Part shown: piece after piece, positions 20,160-29,250 of the stretch
Layout of the letters: the number at the start of each line of letters is the position of its first letter
Position numbering within the stretch: the stretch's first letter is position 1
The notes under the pieces: model-generated
The model's database searches: none
What the model was told of the DNA's origin: nothing
What the model saw: only the letters and a program-made list of their open reading frames with translations
Assembly: GCA_903837825.1 (NCBI GenBank)
Contig: CAILVZ010000314.1
Span: 1 to 54,285, forward strand
DNA: 54,285 bases
Source of the DNA: Akkermansiaceae bacterium
Lineage (GTDB): Bacteria > Verrucomicrobiota > Verrucomicrobiia > Verrucomicrobiales > Akkermansiaceae
Direction of reading: 5' to 3'
Made by a program: the position numbers and the translations under genes

Positions 20160-21470
20160 ATGAGTCTCGCTGGAAAACACATTGCCATTCTCGGCGTAGG
20201 GCGCAGCGGTCGTGCGGCTGCGGCGCTTGCGTTGCGTGAGGGTGCGCGCGTGTCTGCGTGGGATGCTGCTGATGCAGCGGCATTTGATGGTATGCCGGTC
20301 GGTGTCGAGATTCATCCCAATGCCGCTGAGGCTGAGGGGTATGAGTTGGTGGCCGACTTGGTGGTGGTGAGTCCGGGCATCGATACTTTCGGCTCGTACG
20401 TTGCTGCTTTTTCGCGACATGCAGGCGAGGTGATCGGCGAGGTCGAATTTGCCTCTCGGTTTTATCAAGGGCAGATTGTTGGGATCACTGGGACGAATGG
20501 CAAAACCACGACGACTGAGCTGATTGAGCGGATTCTTTCCCATGCGGCCCTCGGCGGCACGGCGTGTGGCAACTACGGCATGCCGTTTGCGGAGGTGGTT
20601 CTGCAAGCGAATCCACCAGCCACGGTCGCTTTGGAGCTCAGCTCGTTTCAGTTAGAGACGATCCGAACCTTGCGGCCGGTTGTCGCGGTTTGGCTTAATT
20701 TTGCGCCAGACCACATGGATCGCTATCCGAGCATTGATGCCTATCGGGCGGCCAAATTGCGGATTTTCAAAAACCAGACGTCGGCGGATGTTGCGGTGGT
20801 GCGATGCGGCGAGGACCTTCCTCAGTTGGCGGCAAGAGTTGTTACTTTTTCAACTACAGATCCCGCTGCCGACTGGTATTCCGAAGGGCACGTGATCCAT
20901 CATGGTGGTGAGGCTTGCCTGGACTTGGATCACGATACCAGCTTGCGAGGTCTCCACAATGCGGAGAATGCAATGGCCGCATTTGGGGCCTGTCAGGCAT
21001 TGGGTGTCTCCCTCTTGATGATGCGGGAAGCGCTTAGCGGTTACGCCCCGCCGCCTCACCGCTGCGAACTCATCCGGACGCTGGATGGAGTCGAGTACCT
21101 CAACGATTCCAAGGCGACCAATCTTCACGCATTGGAAAGCGCGCTTCGCTCCCAGACCCGGCCGGTGATCCTCATCGCTGGAGGAAAGGAAAAAGGTTTG
21201 GACTACGGGCCTTTGACTCCGCTTCTCAAGGAGAAAGCCAAGGCGGTGGTCACCTTCGGCCAGATTGCTCGCCCACTGGCGGATCTCTTTTCCCAAGTCG
21301 TCGATTGTGAAGCCGTGATGGACTTGTCCGCTGCGGTGGCCACTGCCCGTAGCCTTGCACCGCGCGGCTCGACGGTTCTTCTCTCACCAGGGACCTCGTC
21401 CTTCGATCAGTTCACTGGATACGAGCAGCGAGGAAATACTTTCCGAGACCTTGTTCATCAACTTAGATAA
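20160..21470 (+). CDS. murD: UDP-MurNAc-L-alanine:D-glutamate ligase MurD
   Basis: GITGTNGKTTTTELIERIL, LNFAPDHMDRY, NDSKATNLHALESAL. Confidence 0.95.
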   Translation: MSLAGKHIAILGVGRSGRAAAALALREGARVSAWDAADAAAFDGMPVGVEIHPNAAEAEGYELVADLVVVSPGIDTFGSYVAAFSRHAGEVIGEVEFASRFYQGQIVGITGTNGKTTTTELIERILSHAALGGTACGNYGMPFAEVVLQANPPATVALELSSFQLETIRTLRPVVAVWLNFAPDHMDRYPSIDAYRAAKLRIFKNQTSADVAVVRCGEDLPQLAARVVTFSTTDPAADWYSEGHVIHHGGEACLDLDHDTSLRGLHNAENAMAAFGACQALGVSLLMMREALSGYAPPPHRCELIRTLDGVEYLNDSKATNLHALESALRSQTRPVILIAGGKEKGLDYGPLTPLLKEKAKAVVTFGQIARPLADLFSQVVDCEAVMDLSAAVATARSLAPRGSTVLLSPGTSSFDQFTGYEQRGNTFRDLVHQLR

Positions 21471-21475
21471 TCGCC

Positions 21476-22351
21476 ATGAAATACCAAGTCCTACCTGTCA
21501 AACGTCGCCCCGTTCCCAAGGGGATTCTGAAGCGCCTCAATGCCATCACCCGCAGCCGAAAGCAACGCGTCGCGGCGACGGCTGAAATGGATGCCGACGA
21601 TGGCGGATCGAAAATTTCGCGAGCACTGACGATCATCTTCCTGATTCATATTGTGGCGATCGGGGGAATTTTTGTGCATCAGAAGTTTTTGGATAGCAGG
21701 ATGCCGGCATTGGAAATCGTCAAGGCGGACAAAAAATCTAACACGGGCAAGGGTGCGTCGGCATCTGCGCAGGCGGCGGCACCCGCTGTGTCCGAGCTAC
21801 CGAGGTTTGCCGCTGGGGAAAAGCCGTACTTTGTGAGGCAGGGGGACAACTACACTCGCATCGCCACCGCGGCGGGAGTCGAGGAAACTGACCTCCGGGC
21901 GATGAACCAGAATGTGGAGATCGTGCCTGGTCTCATGTTGAAGATCCCACCAAAGCGTATTGTTGCAATTGAACCGCCTGAAGTGGTCGCCATGCGCAGC
22001 CAAGAGGTGCCGGATCAAAATCGTGGGCTAGTGGAGGCGGTGCCAGCAAGTGCGAGCGGAGCCCCTCGAGCTCAAGTGGTTCCTGTGGCCACCAAGCCGG
22101 ACGTTAAGACTGCGGCCAAACCAGTCGCGAAGAATGCCATCAAACCCGATGCCAAGACCGCCACCAAGCCAGCCGTAAAGCGCACGGAGATGGTGGCCAA
22201 AGGGTCTGCAAAAACCTATTTGGTGAAAAGCGGTGACAATCTCATACGCATCGCGAGTCGATACGGCGTCAAAAAGGATGCACTCATGAAGGCCAATGGC
22301 ATCACCGATTCTGAAAAGATTCGGATTGGCATGAGCCTAGTGATTCCCTAA
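21476..22351 (+). CDS. Membrane-anchored protein with two LysM domains
   Basis: TM segment ALTIIFLIHIVAIGGIFV; LysM blocks YFVRQGDNYTRIATAAGV...MLKIP and YLVKSGDNLIRIASRYGVKKDALMKANGI; Ala/Lys/Pro-rich linker between. Confidence 0.88.
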   Translation: MKYQVLPVKRRPVPKGILKRLNAITRSRKQRVAATAEMDADDGGSKISRALTIIFLIHIVAIGGIFVHQKFLDSRMPALEIVKADKKSNTGKGASASAQAAAPAVSELPRFAAGEKPYFVRQGDNYTRIATAAGVEETDLRAMNQNVEIVPGLMLKIPPKRIVAIEPPEVVAMRSQEVPDQNRGLVEAVPASASGAPRAQVVPVATKPDVKTAAKPVAKNAIKPDAKTATKPAVKRTEMVAKGSAKTYLVKSGDNLIRIASRYGVKKDALMKANGITDSEKIRIGMSLVIP

Positions 22352-22372
22352 TTCCCTTTCATCCGTTTCTGA

Positions 22373-23518
22373 ATGATCCGTCATTGTTCCATTATCGTCT
22401 GCACCGCAGTTGCGGCACTGGTCGTGCTGGGGCTGGTCATGCTCACGAGCACGGGCGCATGGGTAAAGGGATTTGATGAGTACCATTTCTTGTATCGCCA
22501 GCTGGAAATGTTAGGGGTTGGTCTGGTGGCGGCCTTCGTCGCGGCGATGTATCCACTGGAATCCTTGCGGCGTTGGTCACCTTGGTTTCTCGGGATTGCC
22601 TGTGTGGCTCTTGTCCTGTGCTACGTGCCGGGCATCTCGGAACCTCAGTATGGGTCGAACCGTTGGATCAAATTTCCGGTGATCGGGCAGTTCCAACCGT
22701 CAGAGGCCGCCAAGATCGTGATCATGCTGTCGCTGGCAACTTGGTTTGCGAGGTGGCAGACGGAGGTGCATACGTTTTGGCGTGGCTTCGTCCTCCCGGG
22801 CGCGATCGCAGGCTTGCCAATTCTTTTGATCGCCGGTGAGACCGATGTGGGTACGGCTCTTTCGCTTTCGATGGCCGTGGGAGCTGTTTTTTTCTGCGTG
22901 GGCACGCGGTTGATTTACATGGTGCCAACGGCGGTGATTCTAGCCAGCGTTGCGGTCTACTACATCGCGCATGATGCAGTCCGCCGGAGCCGGATTGATG
23001 CGTGGTTGGATCTGGAGAATCCGATTCATCAGCTCGACAAGGGAATGCAGCAATGGCGTGCCTTATTGGCTCTTGGAAATGGTGGACCATGGGGAGTCGG
23101 CCTTGGAAATGGCGTTGAAAAATTTGGAACGCTGACGTTTGCTCACATTGACTTCATTTTCCCAGTGATCGGCGAGGAGCTTGGTTTGCCCTTCACCATG
23201 GGAGTGGTCATGTGCTATGTACTCATCGCGGTCGGTGGTTGCGGGATTGCACTGCAAGCGAACAACATTTTTCACCGCTGTTTGGCCCTCGGGATCACTT
23301 GCGTGATTGTATTGCCCGCGATTCAAAACATCGGCGTGACCACGGCGTTGCTACCGAACGACGGATTGCCGCTTCCATTTGTAAGCTATGGTGGGACGAG
23401 CTTGGTGTTCAGTCTTGCGGCGGTCGGAATGCTGGTCGGCATCCACCGGAAATCCCACCTCCGTTTGGCTCAGGAGTTTCCTCTCACCCGCCAAACGCGA
23501 CTTGCGGTCCGCCTGTGA
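22373..23518 (+). CDS. ftsW: SEDS-family protein FtsW (peptidoglycan glycosyltransferase)
   Basis: Polytopic; GSNRWIKFPVIGQFQPSEAAKI, GNGVEKFGTLTFAHIDFIFPVIGEELG, LPLPFVSYGGTSLVFSL. Confidence 0.92.
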   Translation: MIRHCSIIVCTAVAALVVLGLVMLTSTGAWVKGFDEYHFLYRQLEMLGVGLVAAFVAAMYPLESLRRWSPWFLGIACVALVLCYVPGISEPQYGSNRWIKFPVIGQFQPSEAAKIVIMLSLATWFARWQTEVHTFWRGFVLPGAIAGLPILLIAGETDVGTALSLSMAVGAVFFCVGTRLIYMVPTAVILASVAVYYIAHDAVRRSRIDAWLDLENPIHQLDKGMQQWRALLALGNGGPWGVGLGNGVEKFGTLTFAHIDFIFPVIGEELGLPFTMGVVMCYVLIAVGGCGIALQANNIFHRCLALGITCVIVLPAIQNIGVTTALLPNDGLPLPFVSYGGTSLVFSLAAVGMLVGIHRKSHLRLAQEFPLTRQTRLAVRL

Positions 23519-23552
23519 TCAGAGTTTTGGCGGTGGCGTTGTGTCAATGGAT

Positions 23553-23576
23553 GGTCATAGTCACTACATTATGACC
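23553..23576. repeat. Perfect inverted repeat GGTCATA-N10-TATGACC
   Basis: Read directly in the ftsW-gspE intergenic region. Confidence 0.6.
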
Positions 23577-23738
23577 CCGATTTGCAGATTATTTCGCTAG
23601 AAGCCGAAAATCGCCAATTCTTACGATGTGGCTGGTTGACAATGCGGGGGTGGCTTGAGCAATCTGACGAGGATGCAGCGCCGCTTGCGATTTGTGCTGC
23701 CACAATCATAAAATCCAAATCCAAGGACTTAAAGACCC

Positions 23739-25418
23739 GTGTTTTCCAACGAAGATTATCTAGCTGAATTGCTTGCCGAAGCCGGAATGGTGAGTGCTGA
23801 TGAAATCAATCAAGCACGGAACGCCCAATCAGGGGGTGAGACGATCGTTTCCTACCTGCTCGCCAACACGGCTCTCACCCAAGAGGGGGTAGCGCACACC
23901 CTCGCCGCCAACGCTGGCATTCCTTTCATTCGCCTTTCCGATGTGGTGTTTGATCCTCGGATCACGGAGGCCATTTCAGAAGATGTCGCCAGACGCTATC
24001 GGGTGATCCCCGTGCAAGATGAGGGAACGAGTCTCACCATCGCTCTGTCTGATCCGCTCGATTTCGAGTCGCTCGACACCTTGCCGCACGTGATCGGGCG
24101 CGAGCTGAATTTGGTTTGCGTCACGCACCAAGAAATCAACGACCACCTCCGGCAATTTTATGCCTCACATGAGGCGGCGGTTTCCTCAGAGGCGACGGAA
24201 TTTTCTGTCTCAGGCGGAGACGACGAAGCTGGCCCCAGCAGCGGTGACGCGCCGATCATCAAGCTGGTCATGCAGTTGCTGACCGAGGCATTTCGTCTGC
24301 GCGCATCCGACATTCACATCGAGCCGCTCGAGACTTCCGTCCGTGTCCGATATCGAATGGATGGCAAGCTCGTCCACGTCGACACTCACCCGAAGAAGCT
24401 CCTTCCAGCGATCATCGCGCGGTTGAAGGTCATGAGCGGCAGCATGTCGATCGCAGAAAAACGCTTGCCGCAGGACGGACGCATTCAGTTGAAAATGGGC
24501 GACAAGGAGGTCGATCTTCGGGTTTCCTCAGTGCCTTCGAATCACGGAGAGTCGGTCGTCATGCGGATCTTGGACAAGACGGCACTTCTCTTGGGACTTC
24601 CCGAGCTCGGATTCTTCTCAGATGACCAGGCGGTATTCAACCAACTCCTTGGGCTACCCGATGGAATTTTGCTGGTCACTGGACCGACCGGATCGGGGAA
24701 AACGACGACGCTCTACGCCTGCCTTAACGTCATCAACAAGCCGGACAAAAAAATCATCACGGTGGAAGACCCGGTCGAATATGAACTCCCGGGTATCAAC
24801 CAGGTGATGGTGAAGACGGACATCGGCATGACCTTCGCCGCCGCTCTCCGTGCGATGCTCCGCCAAGCTCCGAACATCATCATGATCGGGGAAATTCGGG
24901 ATGCGGAAACCGCAAACATCGCGATTAACGCCTCGCTCACGGGTCACTTGGTCTTCTCCACGCTCCACACGAACGACGCACCTTCGGCCGTCGCGCGTTT
25001 GGCGGACATCGGGGTGAAACCATTCCTCATCGCTTCGGCGGTTCGTGCGGTGCTTGCTCAGCGCCTTGTGCGGAAACTCTGCCCGATTTGCAAAGGCCCT
25101 GCGGAACTGACCGAGAAGGAAATGCGCGCACTTTCCCTCGACGCCTCACGGATGACGGACGCCACGATCTTTGGCCCAGTCGGCTGTGAAAAATGCCGTG
25201 GCGGTGGTTTCAAAGGGCGGATGGGGATTTTCGAGACGTTCATCATCGATGATGAGGTTCGCAGCATGATCAACACCGGCTTGCCATCGACCCAACTTCG
25301 TCGTCGCGCCCGTGAGCTTGGAATGCGCACACTCCGTGAAGATGGCATTCGTAAAGTGCTCTCTGGCCTCACCTCTGGCGGTGAGGTGGTCCACGCCACC
25401 ATGTCCGATGCCGACTGA
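23739..25418 (+). CDS. Type II secretion/type IV pilus assembly ATPase (GspE/PilB family), copy 1
   Basis: VTGPTGSGKTTTLYACLN, ASDIHIEP, RMDGKL, MIGEIRDAETA, tetracysteine CPIC...CEKC. Confidence 0.93.
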   Translation: MFSNEDYLAELLAEAGMVSADEINQARNAQSGGETIVSYLLANTALTQEGVAHTLAANAGIPFIRLSDVVFDPRITEAISEDVARRYRVIPVQDEGTSLTIALSDPLDFESLDTLPHVIGRELNLVCVTHQEINDHLRQFYASHEAAVSSEATEFSVSGGDDEAGPSSGDAPIIKLVMQLLTEAFRLRASDIHIEPLETSVRVRYRMDGKLVHVDTHPKKLLPAIIARLKVMSGSMSIAEKRLPQDGRIQLKMGDKEVDLRVSSVPSNHGESVVMRILDKTALLLGLPELGFFSDDQAVFNQLLGLPDGILLVTGPTGSGKTTTLYACLNVINKPDKKIITVEDPVEYELPGINQVMVKTDIGMTFAAALRAMLRQAPNIIMIGEIRDAETANIAINASLTGHLVFSTLHTNDAPSAVARLADIGVKPFLIASAVRAVLAQRLVRKLCPICKGPAELTEKEMRALSLDASRMTDATIFGPVGCEKCRGGGFKGRMGIFETFIIDDEVRSMINTGLPSTQLRRRARELGMRTLREDGIRKVLSGLTSGGEVVHATMSDAD

Positions 25419-25465
25419 TCACTTTCTTAAATTGATTTCCTAAAAACCTTCTGCTTCCCAGTCCC

Positions 25466-27136
25466 ATGGACAACCAACAGATCATTGAACTTTTCCAATC
25501 ACGCGGCCTCATCGACCGTGCGCTCTCCCAAGATATTCTCGCGGAGGTCAACCAAAGCGGTAAGGAAATCGCGGAAATCCTCGCGGACTTCCAAGTGATC
25601 CAAAACCGTGATGACATCTGGCCCGTCGTGGCTTCCGAGCTGGGCACCTCGATGGTGGATCTTCGTGACTGGACGCCGCCAGAGGCTTTGCTCGCACTCG
25701 TCCCTGCAGGAACCGCTCGCTTGCACGGCGCACTCCCAGTGAGTTTTGACGAAACGGGGCTTTACGTGGTGCTGGTTGACCCGCTCAACCCGCAGACACC
25801 GGAAGACCTGCGCTTTGCCTTGGGCCGGGAAATCAACGTGATGGTCGCTCCAGATTACCTAGTGGAAGCGAAGATCAACGAATGCTACGGCGGCGAGGGC
25901 AAGGCGATGGACGATATCCTGAGCCAGCTCGAGGTCAGTGCCGACAACATGAACGCAGCGGACCTTGAGTCCGAGGCGAATTCGGCGCCGATCATCCGCT
26001 ACGTCGATCTGGTTCTCTATCAGGCCATTAAAGAAAAGGCCTCCGACATTCACTTCGAGCCATTCGAGAAGGACTTCAAGATCCGTTACCGGGTTGATGG
26101 GGCACTTTATGAAATGGCCCCGCCGCCGATCCACCTTGCGGGCCCGATCATTTCTCGCGTCAAGGTGATGTCGAACATGAACATCGCCGAGCGCCGTGTC
26201 CCGCAGGACGGGCGGATCGTGAAGCAAGTCGGTGATAAGCAGGTCGACATGCGGGTTTCGTCGCTTCCCACGCACCATGGCGAATCGATCGTGTTGCGGG
26301 TGCTCGATCGTTCTTCGGTGAACCTTTCGCTCGAGAACCTCGGCCTAACCGATCACATCTACAACTACATCACCGAGACCATCGAGAAGCCCAATGGCAT
26401 CTTCATCGTCACCGGGCCGACCGGTGCTGGAAAAACCACGACGCTCTACGCCGCACTTCGTCGGATCAACACGATCGATGCCAAGCTGCTGACCGCAGAA
26501 GACCCCGTCGAGTATGACATCGATGGAATCGTTCAAATCCCGATCAATGAAGCGATCGGGCTGGATTTCCCTCGCGTGCTTCGGGCATTCCTCCGTCAAG
26601 ACCCTGACCGGATTATGATTGGAGAAATGCGGGATAAGGAGACCGCGACGATCGGGATCCAGGCTGCGTTGACGGGGCACTTGGTGCTTTCAACGCTTCA
26701 CACGAATGACGCGCCTGGCGCGGTGACTCGTCTGGTTGACATGGGGTGTGAACCTTTCCTGGTGTCCGCTTCGTTGGAAGGAATTCTCGCTCAGCGGTTG
26801 GTGCGTACGATTTGCAAAGATTGCAAATCCCCATATGAACCGAACGAGTCGATCCTTAACCAGCTCGGCGTTTCCGCGCACGAGCTTGGCGACAAGCAGT
26901 TCTTCACGGGCGCCGGCTGCGAGGTCTGCGGTCAAACGGGCTACCGCGGTCGCCGTGGATTGTATGAACTCCTCAATGTCACCGACCCAATCCGTGAGCT
27001 CATCACTTCACGTGCGCCCTCAGTAGTATTGAAGCAGAAAGCCGTCGAACTCGGCATGAATACCCTTCGCGAAGATGGCCTGCGGAATATCTACCTCGGC
27101 TCGACCACCATCGAAGAAGTGCTGAAATACACCTAA
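25466..27136 (+). CDS. Type II secretion/type IV pilus assembly ATPase (GspE/PilB family), copy 2
   Basis: VTGPTGAGKTTTLYAALRRIN, ASDIHFEPFEKDFKIRYRVDG, MIGEMRDKETATI, CKDC...CEVC. Confidence 0.93.
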   Translation: MDNQQIIELFQSRGLIDRALSQDILAEVNQSGKEIAEILADFQVIQNRDDIWPVVASELGTSMVDLRDWTPPEALLALVPAGTARLHGALPVSFDETGLYVVLVDPLNPQTPEDLRFALGREINVMVAPDYLVEAKINECYGGEGKAMDDILSQLEVSADNMNAADLESEANSAPIIRYVDLVLYQAIKEKASDIHFEPFEKDFKIRYRVDGALYEMAPPPIHLAGPIISRVKVMSNMNIAERRVPQDGRIVKQVGDKQVDMRVSSLPTHHGESIVLRVLDRSSVNLSLENLGLTDHIYNYITETIEKPNGIFIVTGPTGAGKTTTLYAALRRINTIDAKLLTAEDPVEYDIDGIVQIPINEAIGLDFPRVLRAFLRQDPDRIMIGEMRDKETATIGIQAALTGHLVLSTLHTNDAPGAVTRLVDMGCEPFLVSASLEGILAQRLVRTICKDCKSPYEPNESILNQLGVSAHELGDKQFFTGAGCEVCGQTGYRGRRGLYELLNVTDPIRELITSRAPSVVLKQKAVELGMNTLREDGLRNIYLGSTTIEEVLKYT

Positions 27137-27209
27137 AAATCGTTGATTGAATTCGCCCTCGTTTCCATCCTTTACAGACCACTCATAGACACTAAAAAGA
27201 TCCACTCCC

Positions 27210-28499
27210 ATGGCCAACTTCCAATACTCCGCACTCGATCCCAAAGGCGAACAGACCACCGGCGTTCTTGCCGCTGCCACTGAAGCCGATGCCATCCAGC
27301 AGCTCCGTGCCAAGGGGCTTTACCCGACTCAAATCCACGAGGAAGGCAAGGCGAAAGGCAAGGCAAAGGGTAAGGCTGCTCCGGTCAAAGCCAAAGGCAA
27401 ACAAAAGGCAAAATCGACCGCAAAGGGTCAGGTCGGCGGCCGGGTAAAGCCAAAGAATCTGATGATTTTCACGCGTCAGTTGGCAACCCTGATTGATTCA
27501 GGCCTGCCATTGCTCCGCAGCCTCACGGTGCTTGAGAAACAGGAGCCCAACCCAGTCCTCAAGGCAACCGTCAGCGCACTCGCGGAAAACGTGCAGAGCG
27601 GATCCACTTTCTCAGAATCCCTCGCGCAACATCCGAAGATCTTCAATAAGCTCTATGTGAACATGGTCAAGGCCGGGGAACTCGGCGGTGTTCTTGAAAT
27701 CGTCCTCAATCGTCTCGCCGAATATCAGGAAAAGGCCCAAAAGCTGAAGAACAAGATTGTTTCGGCGATGGTCTATCCCGTGATCGTGATGTTCATTGCG
27801 GTGGGCATTCTGGTCTTCCTCATGGTTTTCATCGTACCGAAGTTCAAGGAGATGTTCGCCAGCACGGACTCAGAACTTCCATTGATTTCGAAAATCGTCT
27901 TCGGAATGTCTGAATTCTTCCTCGCGCGACCACTGTTTATTCCGAACGTGGTCTTTGTGTTCATCATCTTGGGCATCGCAGTGGTGCTCTTCAATCTCTG
28001 GGGTCGCACGGGTGGTGGTCGCACGATCATCGACACGGCCAAGCTGAAAATGCCCGTATTGGGTGACATCCAACGCAAAAGCGCGGTGTCACGGTTCTCA
28101 CGTACCCTCGGGACTTTGGTGACCTCTGGGGTACCCATTCTCCAGGCGCTCAACATCACCCGCGACACCGCAGGAAATGTGGTGATCTCCCAGGCCATCG
28201 AAAAAGTCCATGAGGCGGTCAAGGAAGGTGAAACGATCGTGACGCCGCTCCAAGCGTCCGGCGTTTTCCCGAACATGGTGATCTCGATGGTCGATGTCGG
28301 TGAGGAAACGGGACAACTTCCCGAGATGCTTCTCAAAGTGGCTGACGTTTACGATGACGAAGTCGATAGCGCAGTCACTGCGCTCACCTCAATCCTCGAG
28401 CCGATCATGATTGTGGTGCTGGCACTCGTGGTTGGCGCGGTTGTGTTTGCACTCTTCCTGCCATTGATTAAGATGATCTCGACGATGGGCAACCAGTAA
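27210..28499 (+). CDS. Type II secretion/type IV pilus inner-membrane platform protein (GspF/PilC family)
   Basis: ANFQYSALDPKGEQTTG N-domain; two T2SSF domains (FTRQLATLIDSGLPLLRSL; FSRTLGTLVTSGVPILQAL); C-terminal MIVVLALVVGAVVFALFLPLIKMI. Confidence 0.93.
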   Translation: MANFQYSALDPKGEQTTGVLAAATEADAIQQLRAKGLYPTQIHEEGKAKGKAKGKAAPVKAKGKQKAKSTAKGQVGGRVKPKNLMIFTRQLATLIDSGLPLLRSLTVLEKQEPNPVLKATVSALAENVQSGSTFSESLAQHPKIFNKLYVNMVKAGELGGVLEIVLNRLAEYQEKAQKLKNKIVSAMVYPVIVMFIAVGILVFLMVFIVPKFKEMFASTDSELPLISKIVFGMSEFFLARPLFIPNVVFVFIILGIAVVLFNLWGRTGGGRTIIDTAKLKMPVLGDIQRKSAVSRFSRTLGTLVTSGVPILQALNITRDTAGNVVISQAIEKVHEAVKEGETIVTPLQASGVFPNMVISMVDVGEETGQLPEMLLKVADVYDDEVDSAVTALTSILEPIMIVVLALVVGAVVFALFLPLIKMISTMGNQ

Positions 28500-28543
28500 T
28501 TCGAAGGATTGCCCCACAACCCCAGACTTCACATCCGAATCTC

Positions 28544-29134
28544 ATGAAAATCACCCGGCGCACCGGCAAGGCGGCCTTCACTCTGATCGAGTTGATGGCG
28601 GTCATCACCATCATTGTCATCCTTGCCGGACTCGTCGTCGGTGGTATGGGCTTTGTCACCGAGCGCCAAGCCAAGGAAAAAGCACGGGTGCAAATCGCCC
28701 TGCTCTCCAAGGCACTTGAGGAGTACAAGCTGGACATGGGAACTTATCCGGCAACCGCGAATTCGGTCGATGGAACTGGTAAATCCGCGGTATCCCTCTA
28801 TCAAGCGCTTTTTAAGGAGGGCTATGACTACACTAATCCGGCGACACCACCCACAAGCTGGACCAAAGCGACTAAGATTTATGTTGCGGATTTAAATCCC
28901 GTAACGACCAAGCAAGGCTGGGTGACGACGACCACAACTGTTCCGGCGTCGACGACCGTGCTGGATCCATGGGGAAAAGAGTATTGCTACCGCACTGCGG
29001 TTGACTCAGCGGGTGGACCCAACTCCGATACTCAGAACCCAGACTTTGATCTTTGGTCGATGGGCAAGGATGGAAAGACGAAGCCTGGAACGCCTTCGGA
29101 TGCCACCAACCGCGACGACATCAAAAATTTCTGA
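28544..29134 (+). CDS. GspG-like type II secretion pseudopilin
   Basis: Class III prepilin motif KAAFTLIELMAVITIIVILAGLVVGG; DPWGKEYCYR...DFDLWSMGKDGK C-terminal pattern. Confidence 0.88.
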   Translation: MKITRRTGKAAFTLIELMAVITIIVILAGLVVGGMGFVTERQAKEKARVQIALLSKALEEYKLDMGTYPATANSVDGTGKSAVSLYQALFKEGYDYTNPATPPTSWTKATKIYVADLNPVTTKQGWVTTTTTVPASTTVLDPWGKEYCYRTAVDSAGGPNSDTQNPDFDLWSMGKDGKTKPGTPSDATNRDDIKNF

Positions 29135-29250
29135 GGCCCCTGAGAAGCGCGCCGTTCATCCCTGCGGCAGGTTCCTGATGCACCTGCATACAATTTGGCG
29201 CTTGGTGGATTGAGACTTGCACTCGGACAGTCTCTTCTATTGAATCCCTC

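Noticed and set aside
23629-23647. TGGCTGGTTGACAATGCGG resembles the rsmH-region repeat (TGGCTGGTTGTCGGTGCGG, 16/19)
   Set aside because: Similarity is limited to about 19 bp with no extended match to the 105-bp unit; could be chance.
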